Source of the DNA: Pseudomonadota bacterium
GTDB lineage: Bacteria > Pseudomonadota > Alphaproteobacteria > Rhizobiales > Xanthobacteraceae
DNA: 64,000 nt
NCBI GenBank assembly: GCA_023451825.1
Contig: JAEXYA010000037.1
Span: 1 to 64,000 of the forward strand
Direction of reading: 5' to 3'
Shown here piece by piece: positions 33,283-42,678 of this stretch (position 1 is its first letter; the number at the start of each line of letters is the position of its first letter). The position numbers and the translations under genes were made by a program. The notes below the pieces were generated by a model. It searched no databases. It was not told where the DNA came from and saw only the letters and a program-made list of their open reading frames with translations.

Positions 33283-33359
33283 GGTCCCGTAGCTCAGCCG
33301 GATAGAGCGACGGTTTCCTAAACCGTAGGCCGGAAGTTCGAGTCTTCCCGGGATCGCCA
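33283..33359 (+). tRNA. tRNA-Arg (anticodon CCT)
   Basis: A 77-base cloverleaf: the acceptor stem GGTCCCG pairs with CGGGATC (one G-T wobble), discriminator G, and CCA is encoded at 33357-33359. The D arm carries AGCTCAGCCGGATAGAGC. The anticodon stem ACGGT/ACCGT encloses the loop TTCCTAA, with anticodon CCT at 33317-33319. The T arm has GGAAGTTCGAGTCTTCC. It reads AGG codons, which are rare in high-GC genomes. Confidence 0.95.
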
Positions 33360-33431
33360 ATTTGTTCCAGCCGATTAACCCTGCATCGCAACAAGCGCCG
33401 TGTCGGCGCTCAATTGCGATATGACCGCGCG

Positions 33432-33782
33432 ATGTTTCGAAAAATTATCATCATTCTGGCCTGGTCGACGCTGCTGGCGATTGCTTTTGCGACCCTCTCG
33501 CCGATCGGCCTGCGCCCGCATGTCGGGGATGTCAGCGGCGAGCGCTTCCTTGCATTTGCTGCTGTGGGTCTGTTGTTCGGGATGGCGTATCCGCGCCACT
33601 TATGGCTAGTAACTCTTCTGGTCGGTGGCGCCGCCGTGGGTCTCGAAGTGCTGCAGCATTTGACGCCTGATCGGCACGGCCGCATTCCGGATGCGCTTGT
33701 CAAATTGGCCGGCGCGCTGTCGGGAGCTGGCCTCGCCTATGTTCTGAGCGGGACGATGAAAAAGGTTTCGTCATCCGGATGA
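33432..33782 (+). CDS. VanZ-like membrane protein
   Basis: The product has 116 residues from ATG 33432; a TTG at 33414 is an alternative. Four hydrophobic segments are visible: IIIILAWSTLLAIAFATLSP, FLAFAAVGLLFGMAYP, LWLVTLLVGGAAVGLEVLQ and LAGALSGAGLAYVLS. The motif GLEVLQHLTPDRHGRIPDALVKLAGALSG, seen in parts, is typical of VanZ-like proteins (E-x-x-Q, then D followed by a helix). The function in gram-negative bacteria is unknown. It lies 72 bases after the tRNA-Arg gene. Confidence 0.78.
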   Translation: MFRKIIIILAWSTLLAIAFATLSPIGLRPHVGDVSGERFLAFAAVGLLFGMAYPRHLWLVTLLVGGAAVGLEVLQHLTPDRHGRIPDALVKLAGALSGAGLAYVLSGTMKKVSSSG

Positions 33783-34129
33783 TGTCGGCGCATCGTGTGG
33801 GAGCCGGTGATCGAATCAGTGCTTTTTATGCCCGGCTGCCAATCGGATCGTTGGTTTGGTGGGTATGATGATGTCGATTAAGGTATAATAAAACCTCTCC
33901 ATAAGGTGCTGTGACGCTGAATGTGGGTACCAAGCCGAAAAAAGCGTGAAAGTGCTTGGCAGCAGCAACGGATAGATACACTTTGATGAGGTGTGGAATA
34001 GATTGTCTGCAACCGCGGCCTCGGCAGTGACATCGCCAAGTTTCCTGCGCGGAAGGCTTTGTGCTTCGGTGGGTCAAACGGAGGGCGTTTCGTCGCTCAG
34101 GCAACGAGTGCGGCCGATCTAAGAGGACC
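33783..34129. other. Intergenic region before the LysR gene
   Basis: No gene is seen. It is AT-richer than average (for instance GGTATAATAAAACC near 33880). GTATAATAA resembles a -10 box but has no good -35 partner at 16-18 bases. It presumably holds the LysR-gene promoter. Confidence 0.4.
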
Positions 34130-34999
34130 ATGTCGATGCATCGCAGATATCAAAGTTCGAGCATTCCTACCGAGATCATGCGGTCAGTCGTCGGCATCTC
34201 CGAGACGGGTAGCATTACCAAGGCCGCGAAGGTGCTTGGTCTCAGCCAGCCAGCGATCAGTTCCCAGATCAAACGCATCGAGCATGTGGTTGGCGGCAGC
34301 ATTTTCCAGAAATCGGCAAACGGGTCGGCGGCAACCGAACTTGGCAAACTTGTTCTGATCCAGGCGAAGAAGATCCTCGAAGCCAATGATCAATTGCTGA
34401 TGCTTCGCGGCGGCGCGCCGGATGACACGCCGACCAGGATCGGCCTGAGCAACATCTATTCCCGCCGCATGATGGAAGTGCTCAGCAAAGCGGAGATGAC
34501 CAATATCTCCATTTACGCCGACAACTCTGCTGAGATCGCGAAGTGCCTGATCGATGGCTTTGTCGATATCGGCATCTATCTGAGCATGAGCGATACGTCG
34601 CCTGATCCGATGGTTGAGGTCGTCGATCATCGCGATGACGAAGTGGTCTGGGTACGTTCGAAGGATTTTACACTCAGTCCCGGTGCGCCGATCCCGTTGC
34701 TGACCTGGCCTGGCCAAATCATGCACGAAATCATGGTGCAGGCGCTCGAGCGCAAGGGAATGATCTACCGCATCGCGTTTTCCAGTCCGGATTTTCATGC
34801 CCGCATCGAAGCGGCGAAAGCCGGGATTGGATTAACGGTGCTGCCGAAGCGGCTGGTTCCATCGAGTCTGATGATTGCTAATGAGTATTATCTTCCGACG
34901 CCGGGAACGCCGCAAATGCTGCTATGCGCGCGCAACGAAGGCGGTGCAAAAAGCACTAAGTTGCTCGAAGCATTGCGTTCTCGCTTCAATGACATCTAG
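34130..34999 (+). CDS. LysR-family transcriptional regulator
   Basis: The product has 289 residues from ATG 34130, with AAGAGGA upstream; a longer frame from 34061 has no family resemblance. The helix-turn-helix is SIPTEIMRSVVGISETGSITKAAKVLGLSQPAISSQIKRIEHVVG (in parts), with the typical FxxVxxxGSxxxAAxxLxxxQPAxSxQI pattern. The effector domain follows, with PTRIGLSNIYS and the late GIGLTVLPKRLVPS. The C-terminus is shorter than usual in strand content but complete. Targets are unknown; no classical divergently transcribed partner lies upstream. Confidence 0.9.
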   Translation: MSMHRRYQSSSIPTEIMRSVVGISETGSITKAAKVLGLSQPAISSQIKRIEHVVGGSIFQKSANGSAATELGKLVLIQAKKILEANDQLLMLRGGAPDDTPTRIGLSNIYSRRMMEVLSKAEMTNISIYADNSAEIAKCLIDGFVDIGIYLSMSDTSPDPMVEVVDHRDDEVVWVRSKDFTLSPGAPIPLLTWPGQIMHEIMVQALERKGMIYRIAFSSPDFHARIEAAKAGIGLTVLPKRLVPSSLMIANEYYLPTPGTPQMLLCARNEGGAKSTKLLEALRSRFNDI

Positions 35000-35027
35000 C
35001 GGAACCCGGCGTCGCTGCCTCAAAAAC

Positions 35028-35041
35028 TGATGACGTCATCA
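35028..35041. promoter_or_regulatory. Perfect 14-bp palindrome upstream of the Tad genes
   Basis: TGATGACGTCATCA is a perfect palindrome between the LysR stop and the TadE-like gene. Downstream, ACCAC...GTGGT (35087-35102) and AGTTGTATAGG resemble an operator plus a -10 region. It may be a dimeric-regulator binding site, perhaps of the adjacent LysR protein. Confidence 0.4.
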
Positions 35042-35151
35042 CTTTCGATGCAGATATCGCGCGCTATTCCTGCATATGGGATTATCACCACCTGCTTGTG
35101 GTAATAGAAGTTGTATAGGTAGTCTTCACCCGCGCTTGCGAAGCTCGCATC

Positions 35152-35589
35152 ATGTCGAGATTCGCAATCAGATACCTGAAGACCTTTGCATCGTGTCGGC
35201 ACGGCTCAAGTGCTGTCGAATTCGCGATGCTGCTTCCCGTATTTCTGACGATCGTCTTCGGCATCGTCGTCTTCGGTTCATATCTCGCCGTCATTCATGG
35301 CGTGCAGCAGCTTGCAGCAGAAGCGGCGCGCTCCTCCGTTGCCGGCATGACCGAGACCGAGCGTAGTTCGCTCGCAACGACTTATGTCACCAACAATGCA
35401 GCGACTTATCCGCTGATCCTTCCCGCAAAGCTGACGACGGTCGCTGCGACATCGTCCTCGAATGCGAACGTGTTCGTCGTGACCGTCAATTACGACGCAT
35501 CGACCATGTTCATCTATTCGCTGCCCTTCGTGCCGAAGCCGGCAACGCTGATCACGCGTTCGGCTTCCATTCCGTATGGAGGATTCTGA
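35152..35589 (+). CDS. TadE-like pilus assembly protein
   Basis: The product has 145 residues. FASCRHGSSAVEFAMLLPVFLTIVFGIVVFGSYLAVIHGVQQLAAEAARSSVAG, in parts, is the TadE signature: a GSSAVEFA processing-like motif, a hydrophobic helix and an AAEAARSSVAG segment. TadE/TadF-type pseudopilins are prepilin-peptidase substrates. The C-terminal half has a beta-rich NVFVVTVNYDASTMFIYSLPFV. It lies 3 bases before the TadG-like gene. No tadA/cpaF, tadB, tadC or rcpA gene is in the window, so it is an orphan pair. Confidence 0.85.
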   Translation: MSRFAIRYLKTFASCRHGSSAVEFAMLLPVFLTIVFGIVVFGSYLAVIHGVQQLAAEAARSSVAGMTETERSSLATTYVTNNAATYPLILPAKLTTVAATSSSNANVFVVTVNYDASTMFIYSLPFVPKPATLITRSASIPYGGF

Positions 35590-35591
35590 TC

Positions 35592-37271
35592 GTGGCGTTC
35601 ATGAATCTTCTCAGCCGTTTCGCCCGCGATCAGCGCGGGAATATCGCCTTGATGTCCGTCGTCGGCATGACATTGGCGGTGTCTTGCGCGGCACTTGGCG
35701 TGGACATCGGCACCATCGCCGCCGATCGCCGCAAAACCCAGAGCACAGCCGATCTCGCGGCGATCGTCGCCGCCAGCAATCTCACCAACGCCACGAATGC
35801 CGCCAAATCCGCGGTCACGAACAACAATTTCCCGGCCAGCGCGCTGACCAATGTTGAGCTCGGCACCTACACGGCTGATGCGACCATCGCTCCCCAGAAC
35901 CGCTTCGTCACGCCGGCAGTCGGCACGGCAAATGCGGCACGGGTGACTGTGCAGACATCGACGCCACTCTATTTCAGCAAATTCTTCACGGGCAGCAGCG
36001 CCTTCACGATCAAGACCCAGGCGATCGCGGCCAACACGCAGGTCGCATCCTTCGCTATCGGCTCGCGGCTGGCGTCGCTGAATAACGGCCTGCTCAATGG
36101 CGTGTTGGGGTCGTTGCTCGGGACCACGCTATCTCTGTCGGTGATGGATTATCAGGCGCTGTTGAATACGCGTATCGATGCATTCGACTTCCTATCGGCT
36201 TTGTCCACCCGCATAGGGCTCACCGCAGGCACTTACGATTCGGTCCTGAACGCCAACGTCAAAGTCGGCGACATCCTGGCGGCCGCGCTAGGGGCGCAGC
36301 AATCGACGAATGGCGCAAGCACGGCGACGACAGCGCTCTCGACCATCTCGCAGGCGGCGACGGCTTCCACAGCCAAGATCACTCCGCTGTCATTGATCGA
36401 CGCGGGCCCATATTCCGACCTCAAGGCGGGAACCAAGCCGAAGATCGGCGTCGGCATCTCGTTGTTTGATCTGGTGCAGGCGACGGCCGGTCTTGCGACT
36501 GGCAGCAGCCAGGTGAAGACCGACCTCAATATTGGCGTGCCCGGTCTCGCCAATGTGCAGTTGATCGTCCAGATCGGCGAGCGGCCGCAGGGATCGAGCT
36601 GGGTTGCGGTCGGCAAGCAAGGTATCAGCGTTCACACCGCCCAGACTCGCATATTTCTGCAAGTCAAAGTTCTCAACTCCACTGCGAGTGCGAGCACGTT
36701 CTCCGCAGTCAATCTGCCCGTTTACGTGGAAGTGGGGTCAGGCACGGCAACGCTGAACAAATTGAGCTGCGGCTATCCGAACATCAATACGTCCACGGTG
36801 ACGCTCGGGGTGACGCCGGGGATCATCGATGCGTGGATCGGCAATGTTTCTCCGGCCGACGTGAAGAACGTGACGACCAAGCCCAATCCTGGTCCTGTGA
36901 TCCTGGTCGATCTCGGCCTCATCCAGGTGACCGGCAAAGCCCATGTGGGGATGGGCAACACGACGCCGGTCAATGTCGACTTCAGCTATGCCGACATCAC
37001 TGCGCAAACGAAAAAGACCGTCAACTCGACCAATTTCACCTCGTCGCTGATCGGCAGTTTGCTCGGCGATCTCAATATCACCGTGAATGTTCTCGGCCTG
37101 GGTATTCCAATTCCGGGGCTTGGCGCGCTGGTGGGGGGCGTTCTCAGCCTCGCCACAGGTGCTCTCGATCAATTGCTGGTGGGCGTGCTCTCCAGCCTCG
37201 GCGTCGGCATCGGACAAGCCGATGTCTGGGTGACCGGTATCCGTTGTGATGGCGCGGTGCTGGTGAACTGA
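35592..37271 (+). CDS. TadG-like pilus assembly protein
   Basis: The product has 559 residues from GTG 35592 (GGAGG about ten bases upstream); ATG 35601 is an alternative. RFARDQRGNIALMSVVGMTLAVSCAALGVDIGTIAADRRKTQSTADLAAI (in parts) is the TadG N-terminal anchor followed by a helical segment. The extracytoplasmic part is Ala/Thr/Ser-rich and contains the long Val/Leu-rich C-terminal region with repeats such as SLIGSLLGDLNITVNVLGLGIPIPG. It lacks an obvious VWA metal site. It likely anchors or supports a Flp-type pilus, together with the TadE-like partner. Confidence 0.85.
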   Translation: MAFMNLLSRFARDQRGNIALMSVVGMTLAVSCAALGVDIGTIAADRRKTQSTADLAAIVAASNLTNATNAAKSAVTNNNFPASALTNVELGTYTADATIAPQNRFVTPAVGTANAARVTVQTSTPLYFSKFFTGSSAFTIKTQAIAANTQVASFAIGSRLASLNNGLLNGVLGSLLGTTLSLSVMDYQALLNTRIDAFDFLSALSTRIGLTAGTYDSVLNANVKVGDILAAALGAQQSTNGASTATTALSTISQAATASTAKITPLSLIDAGPYSDLKAGTKPKIGVGISLFDLVQATAGLATGSSQVKTDLNIGVPGLANVQLIVQIGERPQGSSWVAVGKQGISVHTAQTRIFLQVKVLNSTASASTFSAVNLPVYVEVGSGTATLNKLSCGYPNINTSTVTLGVTPGIIDAWIGNVSPADVKNVTTKPNPGPVILVDLGLIQVTGKAHVGMGNTTPVNVDFSYADITAQTKKTVNSTNFTSSLIGSLLGDLNITVNVLGLGIPIPGLGALVGGVLSLATGALDQLLVGVLSSLGVGIGQADVWVTGIRCDGAVLVN

Positions 37272-37322
37272 CGTGTATGCGTAAACGAAACCAATATTTC
37301 AAAGACTGAAAGGAAATTACCA

Positions 37323-37700
37323 ATGCCTTACGAGACCTCAAGCCGCCCGAACGTCAACCGCAAGCGCTCCGTTGTTGTGTCCAAGAAGCGCACCAGCGTC
37401 AGCCTGGAAGACAGCTTCTGGGCCAGCCTGCAGGCGATTGTGAAGATGGAGAATACGACAATCGAACATTACATCGAAAAGATCGAGCGCAAGCGCGATA
37501 CGCCGAACCTGTCGTCGAACCTGCGCATCGCCGTGCTGGAATACTACCAGCAGCTGGCCGCACGCAGCATGGTCGCCGGCATGCCGGAAGGCTCATCGCC
37601 GAGTGTCGTGCCGAAGCAGGGCGAACGTCAGGGCCAGCTCGCCGAGAAAGTGGCGGCCTATTGGAATCGTATCGGCGACAACAAGCAGCTGGCCGACTAG
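37323..37700 (+). CDS. Ribbon-helix-helix domain protein
   Basis: The product has 125 residues; AAAGGAAATTACCA lies upstream. The core RTSVSLEDSFWASLQAIVKMENTTIEHYIEKIERKRDTPNLSSNLRIAVLEYYQQL, in parts, has the RHH_4-type pattern of beta strand (RTSVSLED) and two helices ending LSSNLRIAVLEYY. These proteins are DNA-binding or toxin-antitoxin-like regulators; no toxin is adjacent. The C-terminal half is Gln/Glu/Ala-rich and likely flexible. It follows the TadG gene on the same strand. Confidence 0.8.
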   Translation: MPYETSSRPNVNRKRSVVVSKKRTSVSLEDSFWASLQAIVKMENTTIEHYIEKIERKRDTPNLSSNLRIAVLEYYQQLAARSMVAGMPEGSSPSVVPKQGERQGQLAEKVAAYWNRIGDNKQLAD

Positions 37701-37825
37701 GCCAGCTGCGACTATCAGACTTTATATGATTTGACGTAACGACGCGCGATGGGGCGCGCCGTCGATCCGAGTTTTTTTCAGCCCAAATCTTTACGGCAAT
37801 GGCCTTTTTGGCCACGGAGCAACCT

Positions 37826-39481
37826 ATGTTCAATCGACGCAGCAAATTGGAATTGCAGAATGCGTTGGCGCAGGCGGCTGCCATCAGCCGCTCGCAGGCG
37901 GTGATCGAGTTCAATCTCGATGGGACGATCATCACCGCCAACGAAAATTTTCTTGCCGCAATGGGATACTCGCTGGATGAGATCAAGGGCAAGCATCACA
38001 GCCTGTTCGTCGATCAAACGACCCGTGATGGCGCTGCCTATCGTGAGTTCTGGGCTAACCTCAACAAGGGCCAGTTTCAGGCCGCCCAGTATAAACGGAT
38101 TGCCAAGGGCGGGCGTGAGATCTGGATCGAGGCCAGCTACAATCCGATCCTCAATGACGATGGCAAGCCGTACAAGGTGATCAAATTTGCCACCGACATT
38201 ACCGCGAGCAAGATGGCGAGCCTCGATGCCCATGGCAAGATTGCAGCGATCGATCGCGCGCAGGCGGTGATCGAATTCAATCTCGATGGCACGATCATCA
38301 CGGCCAATGAGAACTTCCTGGCTACCGTGGGATACGCCCTTTCGGAGATTCAGGGGCGGCATCACAGCATGTTCGTCGAACCGCAGGAGCGCGACGGCAA
38401 TGCTTATCGCGATTTTTGGGCACGGCTTGCGCGCGGTGAATATCAGGCAGCCGAATACAAGCGCGTCGGCAAGGGCGGCAAGGAAATCTGGATTCTGGCC
38501 ACCTACAATCCGATCATGAACGATGTCGGAAAGCCGTTCAAAGTCGTGAAATTTGCAACCGACGTCACCCAACAGAAACTGAAGGCAGCAGATAGCGACG
38601 GCCAGATGCAGGCGATCCGCAAGTCACAGGCCGTGATCGAGTTCCGGATGGACGGCAACATCATCACTGCCAACCAGAATTTCCTGGATACGCTCGGCTA
38701 TTCGCTGGATGAAATTCGCGATCGCCATCACAGCATGTTCGTCGATCCCATGGAGCGTGCATCGGCTGCCTATGGCGAATTCTGGGCCAGCCTGAATCGC
38801 GGCATCTATCAGGCGGCGGAATATCGGCGGCTCGGCAAAGGCGGGCGCGAAGTCTGGATCCAGGCCTCCTACAATCCGATTTTCGATCTCAACGGCAAGC
38901 CGTTCAAAGTGGTCAAATATGCCACCGACATCACCGCCCAGGCGATGGCCCGGATGAAGGCCGAGCGCGCGCGGTCGCTGATCGAATCCGTGGCTGCCGG
39001 CAGCGAGGAGATGAACGCCTCGATTCGAGAAATCTCCGAGACCATGGTGAAGTCGCGGCAGACGGCCGAAGCTGCAGTGGGGCAGGTCGAGACCGCCGAT
39101 GTCCAGGCGCAGCGGCTGACCTCTGCGGCGCATGCCATGGGCGGCATTGTCGGATTGATCGGTGACATCACGGGCCAGATCAATCTGCTGGCGCTGAACG
39201 CGACCATCGAATCGGCGCGGGCGGGAGAAGCCGGTCGCGGCTTTGCCGTGGTGGCTTCGGAGGTGAAGAACCTCGCCAATCAGGCCAAGCAGGCCACCGA
39301 CAAAATCTCCAACGAAATCGAGGCGCTCAATGGCATTTCCGGCGATGTCGTCAGTGCGCTGGTCACGATCAAGCAGGCCATCGAGCACGTCAACGAGTTC
39401 GTCACCTCGACCGCCGCCGCGGTGGAGGAGCAGAGCACGGTGACCTCGGACATGTCGGACAATATGCAGCGGGCGGCTGCA
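37826..39481 (+). CDS. Soluble chemoreceptor with three tandem PAS domains (BdlA-like)
   Basis: The reading frame ends at the TAG about position 39493; the chain has 555 residues from ATG 37826 (GGAG upstream). Three PAS domains are nearly identical in sequence (QAVIEFNLDGTIITANENFL, QAVIEFNLDGTIITANENFL, QAVIEFRMDGNIITANQNFL) and stand in exact 122-residue register (DNA period 366 bp). Then comes the methyl-accepting signalling domain with GDITGQINLLALNATIESARAGEAGRGFAVVASEVKNLA (in parts, about 444-482). No transmembrane helix is present, so it is cytoplasmic. BdlA of Pseudomonas has a similar soluble PAS-MA layout and controls biofilm dispersion, but no such role is shown here. Confidence 0.88.
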
Positions 39482-39548
39482 GAACTGGCATAGTCGCCAC
39501 TGCACGACCGTTTTTGCATCATCCGCGACCGTGCTAGGGTCGTGGATG

Positions 39549-40178
39549 ATGGCTCCTTTCAATCCCGCCACGCGGACGGCAATCGAGGCCCGCGTCGCCG
39601 CATTCACCCGCCTCGAACACGCAGCAACGTCCGCACAGCAGCTCAAGCGTGCGGCCGTGGCGCTGGTCCTTGCCCATGCAGACAATGAGGCTGCGACCGG
39701 CCTTCTGCTGACGTTGCGTGCGTCCAGCCTTCGGGCTCACAGCAATCAATGGGCGCTTCCGGGCGGGCGCTGTGATCCCGGCGAAACGCCGATCGAGACG
39801 GCGCTGCGTGAACTCGACGAGGAGCTTGGTCTGCAACTCACCGCGAGCGACGTGATCGGGATGCTCGACGATTATCCGACACGCTCCGGCTATCTGATTA
39901 CGCCGGTGGTGATGTGGGCCGACGACAGCCGGCAACTGGTACCCAATCCGGATGAAGTCGCCTCGGTCCACCGGATCGCGCTGACGGAGCTGCTGCGCCC
40001 GCAGGCGTTCGATTTCATCAGCATTCCCGAGAGCGAGCGGCGCGTGATCCGCTACAGCCATTTCGGCCATATGATCCACGCGCCCACCGCAGCATTGGTC
40101 TATCAGTTCAGCGAACTCCTGGCCGGCCGCATCACCCGCGTTGCGGAACTCGAACAGCCCGTTTTCGCCTGGAAGTAG
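39549..40178 (+). CDS. Nudix hydrolase (CoA pyrophosphatase NudL-like)
   Basis: The product has 209 residues from ATG 39549; ATG 39546 is also possible. The Nudix box is intact: GGRCDPGETPIETALRELDEELGL, in parts, gives G-x5-E-x7-REL-x2-EE-x-GL. The NudL/coenzyme A pyrophosphatase subfamily is suggested by the length, the ARVAAFTRLEHAATSAQQLKRAAVALVLA lead-in and by LPGGRCDPGE. It would hydrolyse CoA to 3',5'-ADP and phosphopantetheine with Mg2+. The C-terminus has HFGHMIHAPTAALVYQFSELL. Confidence 0.85.
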   Translation: MAPFNPATRTAIEARVAAFTRLEHAATSAQQLKRAAVALVLAHADNEAATGLLLTLRASSLRAHSNQWALPGGRCDPGETPIETALRELDEELGLQLTASDVIGMLDDYPTRSGYLITPVVMWADDSRQLVPNPDEVASVHRIALTELLRPQAFDFISIPESERRVIRYSHFGHMIHAPTAALVYQFSELLAGRITRVAELEQPVFAWK

Positions 40179-40248
40179 CAAGCCCGTTGCGCGACCCCGG
40201 CGTTTGCGCGAGCATGGCTGCAACAAGATCTGCTTGGGGAGGAATGCC

Positions 40249-41220
40249 ATGGTGTCGCTTTTGGCGCGGGGACTTTGCGTGGCGGCAGCGCTGCTGGCTG
40301 CATCCCATGCCAGCGCGCAGAACTTCCCCGATCATCCCATTACGCTGATCATCCCCTTTGCGCCGGGCGGCAGCACATCCATCGTCGGCCGCGCCATCGC
40401 CGACAAGATGAGCGAGCAGCTTGGCGAAAAGGTCATCGTCGATAACAGGCCAGGCGCGGGAGGCACCGTCGGCACGCGCGCAATCGCCAAGGCCGCGCCC
40501 GACGGTTACACGATCGGGCTCGGCTATACCGGCACGCTCGCGATCGGTCCGACACTCTATGCAAAAGCGGGCTACGATCCGCGCAAGGATTTTGCGCCGA
40601 TCGGCATGATCGGCCAGTCGCCGAATTCGCTTGTGGTGCATCCGTCGTTTCCGGCGAAGACAGTTGCCGAAGTTATTGCCTATGCGAAGGCAAATGTAGG
40701 CAAGCTCAATTTCGGTTCGGCCGGCGCAGGCACTGCGAGCCACATCACCGGTGAATATTTTGCCAAGGCTGCCGGCATCACGCTCTTGCATGTCCCCTAC
40801 AAAGGGACTGGTCCCGCGCTCGTCGATCTGATCGGCGGCCACATTCCCATGGCTTTCGCGCCGGTTCCGGCAACCCATGCCAATATCGTCAGCGGTCAAC
40901 TGCGCGGCATCGCGGTCACCAGCCTGGTCCGCGCCAGTATGTTGCCGGATGTGCCGACGGTCGCCGAGTCCGGCCTGCAGGGTTTTGATGCGTCTCTGGC
41001 TTATGGTCTGGTCGCGCCAGCAGGTACGCCGCGGCCCATCGTCGATCGGTTGAATGCGGAGCTGCGAAAGGCGCTGCAATCCGAAGATGTTCGGAAGCGC
41101 TTGCAGCAGGACGGAACCGATCCGGAGCCTGGATCGCCGGAGGATTATGCGCGTTTCATCGACAAGGATGAGGCCAAATGGGCGCAGATCGTGAAATCGA
41201 GCGGGGCGAAAGAGGAGTAA
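40249..41220 (+). CDS. Tripartite tricarboxylate transporter substrate-binding protein (Bug/TctC)
   Basis: The product has 323 residues from ATG 40249, with GGGAGG upstream. The signal peptide is VSLLARGLCVAAALLAASHASAQ, cleaved after ASA. The mature N-terminus ITLIIPFAPGGSTSIVGRAIADKM and PNSLVVHPSF, LNFGSAGAGTASHITGEYF, LLHVPYKGTGPALVDLIGG fit the Bug family. These periplasmic proteins bind small carboxylates. No TctA/TctB membrane genes are adjacent, as is usual for the expanded Bug family. Confidence 0.88.
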   Translation: MVSLLARGLCVAAALLAASHASAQNFPDHPITLIIPFAPGGSTSIVGRAIADKMSEQLGEKVIVDNRPGAGGTVGTRAIAKAAPDGYTIGLGYTGTLAIGPTLYAKAGYDPRKDFAPIGMIGQSPNSLVVHPSFPAKTVAEVIAYAKANVGKLNFGSAGAGTASHITGEYFAKAAGITLLHVPYKGTGPALVDLIGGHIPMAFAPVPATHANIVSGQLRGIAVTSLVRASMLPDVPTVAESGLQGFDASLAYGLVAPAGTPRPIVDRLNAELRKALQSEDVRKRLQQDGTDPEPGSPEDYARFIDKDEAKWAQIVKSSGAKEE

Positions 41221-41428
41221 GGCAGCGGCATCGAGGTACGGTGCGCTGTTTGGTCGTCCTGTGCGGCCTTATTGGCAAGATCATTTTGAAAGACAAAATT
41301 CACCAAACTGCTCCAACGTGACGAGGGCTGAAAACTATCAAGAACCGACGATCCGCGCGGGGCGGTGCAGGATTGTCGATGTTTCCATGGATGCGCGCAG
41401 AGTTTCGCGCGCGAACCCGACAGGTCGC

Positions 41429-42652
41429 ATGTCTCATTCGTTTCGCATCTCTGCCGTCGCTATTCCGCTCGCCATGCTGCTGAGCACGTCCGTCCTCGCC
41501 TTTGACGCATCGTCGCTGCCGTCGTCGGTGGCCAATGCCATGGCGCAAGGTGCGTCGCCGCAGGCCGTTGCAGAGTATCGCCGTAAACTTGCCGAGTATC
41601 AGGAGGCGCGCGCGGCCTTCGATCAAGACGCGGGTGCCTATTGGACCGCGATCAGCGAGAAGCGAAAAATCCGATTTGCCAAGCGGCGTGCAGGCCAGGC
41701 CATCACGCTCAACGATTACGTGCTGGAGCAGGCGCCGCTCTATGACGGACCGAAGCGGCCGGTGAATCCGGAGCCAGAACCCGACGCAGGTCCGCGCGTC
41801 CGCAAGGATCTGCCGGTGGTCGCAGACTTTCTCGGTGCAGCGCGATCGGAATTCCAATTCGCGCCCCAGCGCCCCGCAAGTGAGATGGCGTTCAAGAGCG
41901 CTTACGCGCGCGCCGCGTTGCAGGCCGGATTGACGCGCGAAATCGGTGTCCGCGTATATTCGTTCGAGACCGGCGGCAATGGTGGTCATGACATGCAGTC
42001 GGGCCTCAATCCGTCGAAGCCCGGCTCGCGCGCGATCTCGACGGCGATTGGCTACAATCAGCTTTTGACGGCGAATACGATCACGATCATCGCCGAAAAG
42101 GGGCCTCAGATCCTGAAGGTTCTGAGCGACAGGGCCGCAACGCTGCAGGGACCGCAGCGCAAGGCGATGGACCACAAGATCGCGGTGTTCAAGCGCATGC
42201 ATGCGGTGGTGAAGACCCATCCGCAAAGCTGGAGCGCATTCGAAAAGCTCGGCACCACGCCGCAAGGCTGGGCGATGCATGCGCTGGTCCTGGACATGGA
42301 TATCGGCCCGCAATTGCAGGTGCACAAGCTGCTCACCTCGGTCAACTTCGCGCGGGCGCGGGGTGTCGATCGGCCGCTGTCCGCAGCTGAGCTGGAGATG
42401 ATGAATCTCACCGGTGACGGCAACGGTTTTGATATGGTGACCATGCCGCAGGCGATGCGCGAGCAGGTGCCGACGGCGAACTTTTTCCAGCGCGGCGGCT
42501 ATGAGCGGAATCCGGTGGTGATCCGCCACAACACCGTGGCCAAGCTGCTCGCGATCACCAACAACCGCATGGATGTGAACAGCAATCTGCCCGGCGCAAA
42601 AGAATTGGCCGCGGCCTTTGGATCGGCCACGGCCAGCAATGAAGCTCGATAA
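41429..42652 (+). CDS. Exported protein, possible lysozyme-fold domain
   Basis: The product has 407 residues from ATG 41429. The signal peptide is RISAVAIPLAMLLSTSVLAFD, cleaved after VLA. A charged, alpha-helical region follows (AQGASPQAVAEYRRKLAEYQEARAAF, KRKIRFAKRRAGQ). The central VYSFETGGNGGHDMQSG segment followed by AISTAIGYNQLL is suggestive of a lytic-transglycosylase-like fold, in which a Glu precedes a GxxQ motif. I cannot confirm this. The C-terminus ends NRMDVNSNLPGAKELAAAFG. I do not recognise a named family. Confidence 0.6.
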   Translation: MSHSFRISAVAIPLAMLLSTSVLAFDASSLPSSVANAMAQGASPQAVAEYRRKLAEYQEARAAFDQDAGAYWTAISEKRKIRFAKRRAGQAITLNDYVLEQAPLYDGPKRPVNPEPEPDAGPRVRKDLPVVADFLGAARSEFQFAPQRPASEMAFKSAYARAALQAGLTREIGVRVYSFETGGNGGHDMQSGLNPSKPGSRAISTAIGYNQLLTANTITIIAEKGPQILKVLSDRAATLQGPQRKAMDHKIAVFKRMHAVVKTHPQSWSAFEKLGTTPQGWAMHALVLDMDIGPQLQVHKLLTSVNFARARGVDRPLSAAELEMMNLTGDGNGFDMVTMPQAMREQVPTANFFQRGGYERNPVVIRHNTVAKLLAITNNRMDVNSNLPGAKELAAAFGSATASNEAR

Positions 42653-42678
42653 CGAGCGGCGCCTAAAGCTGCGAAAAC

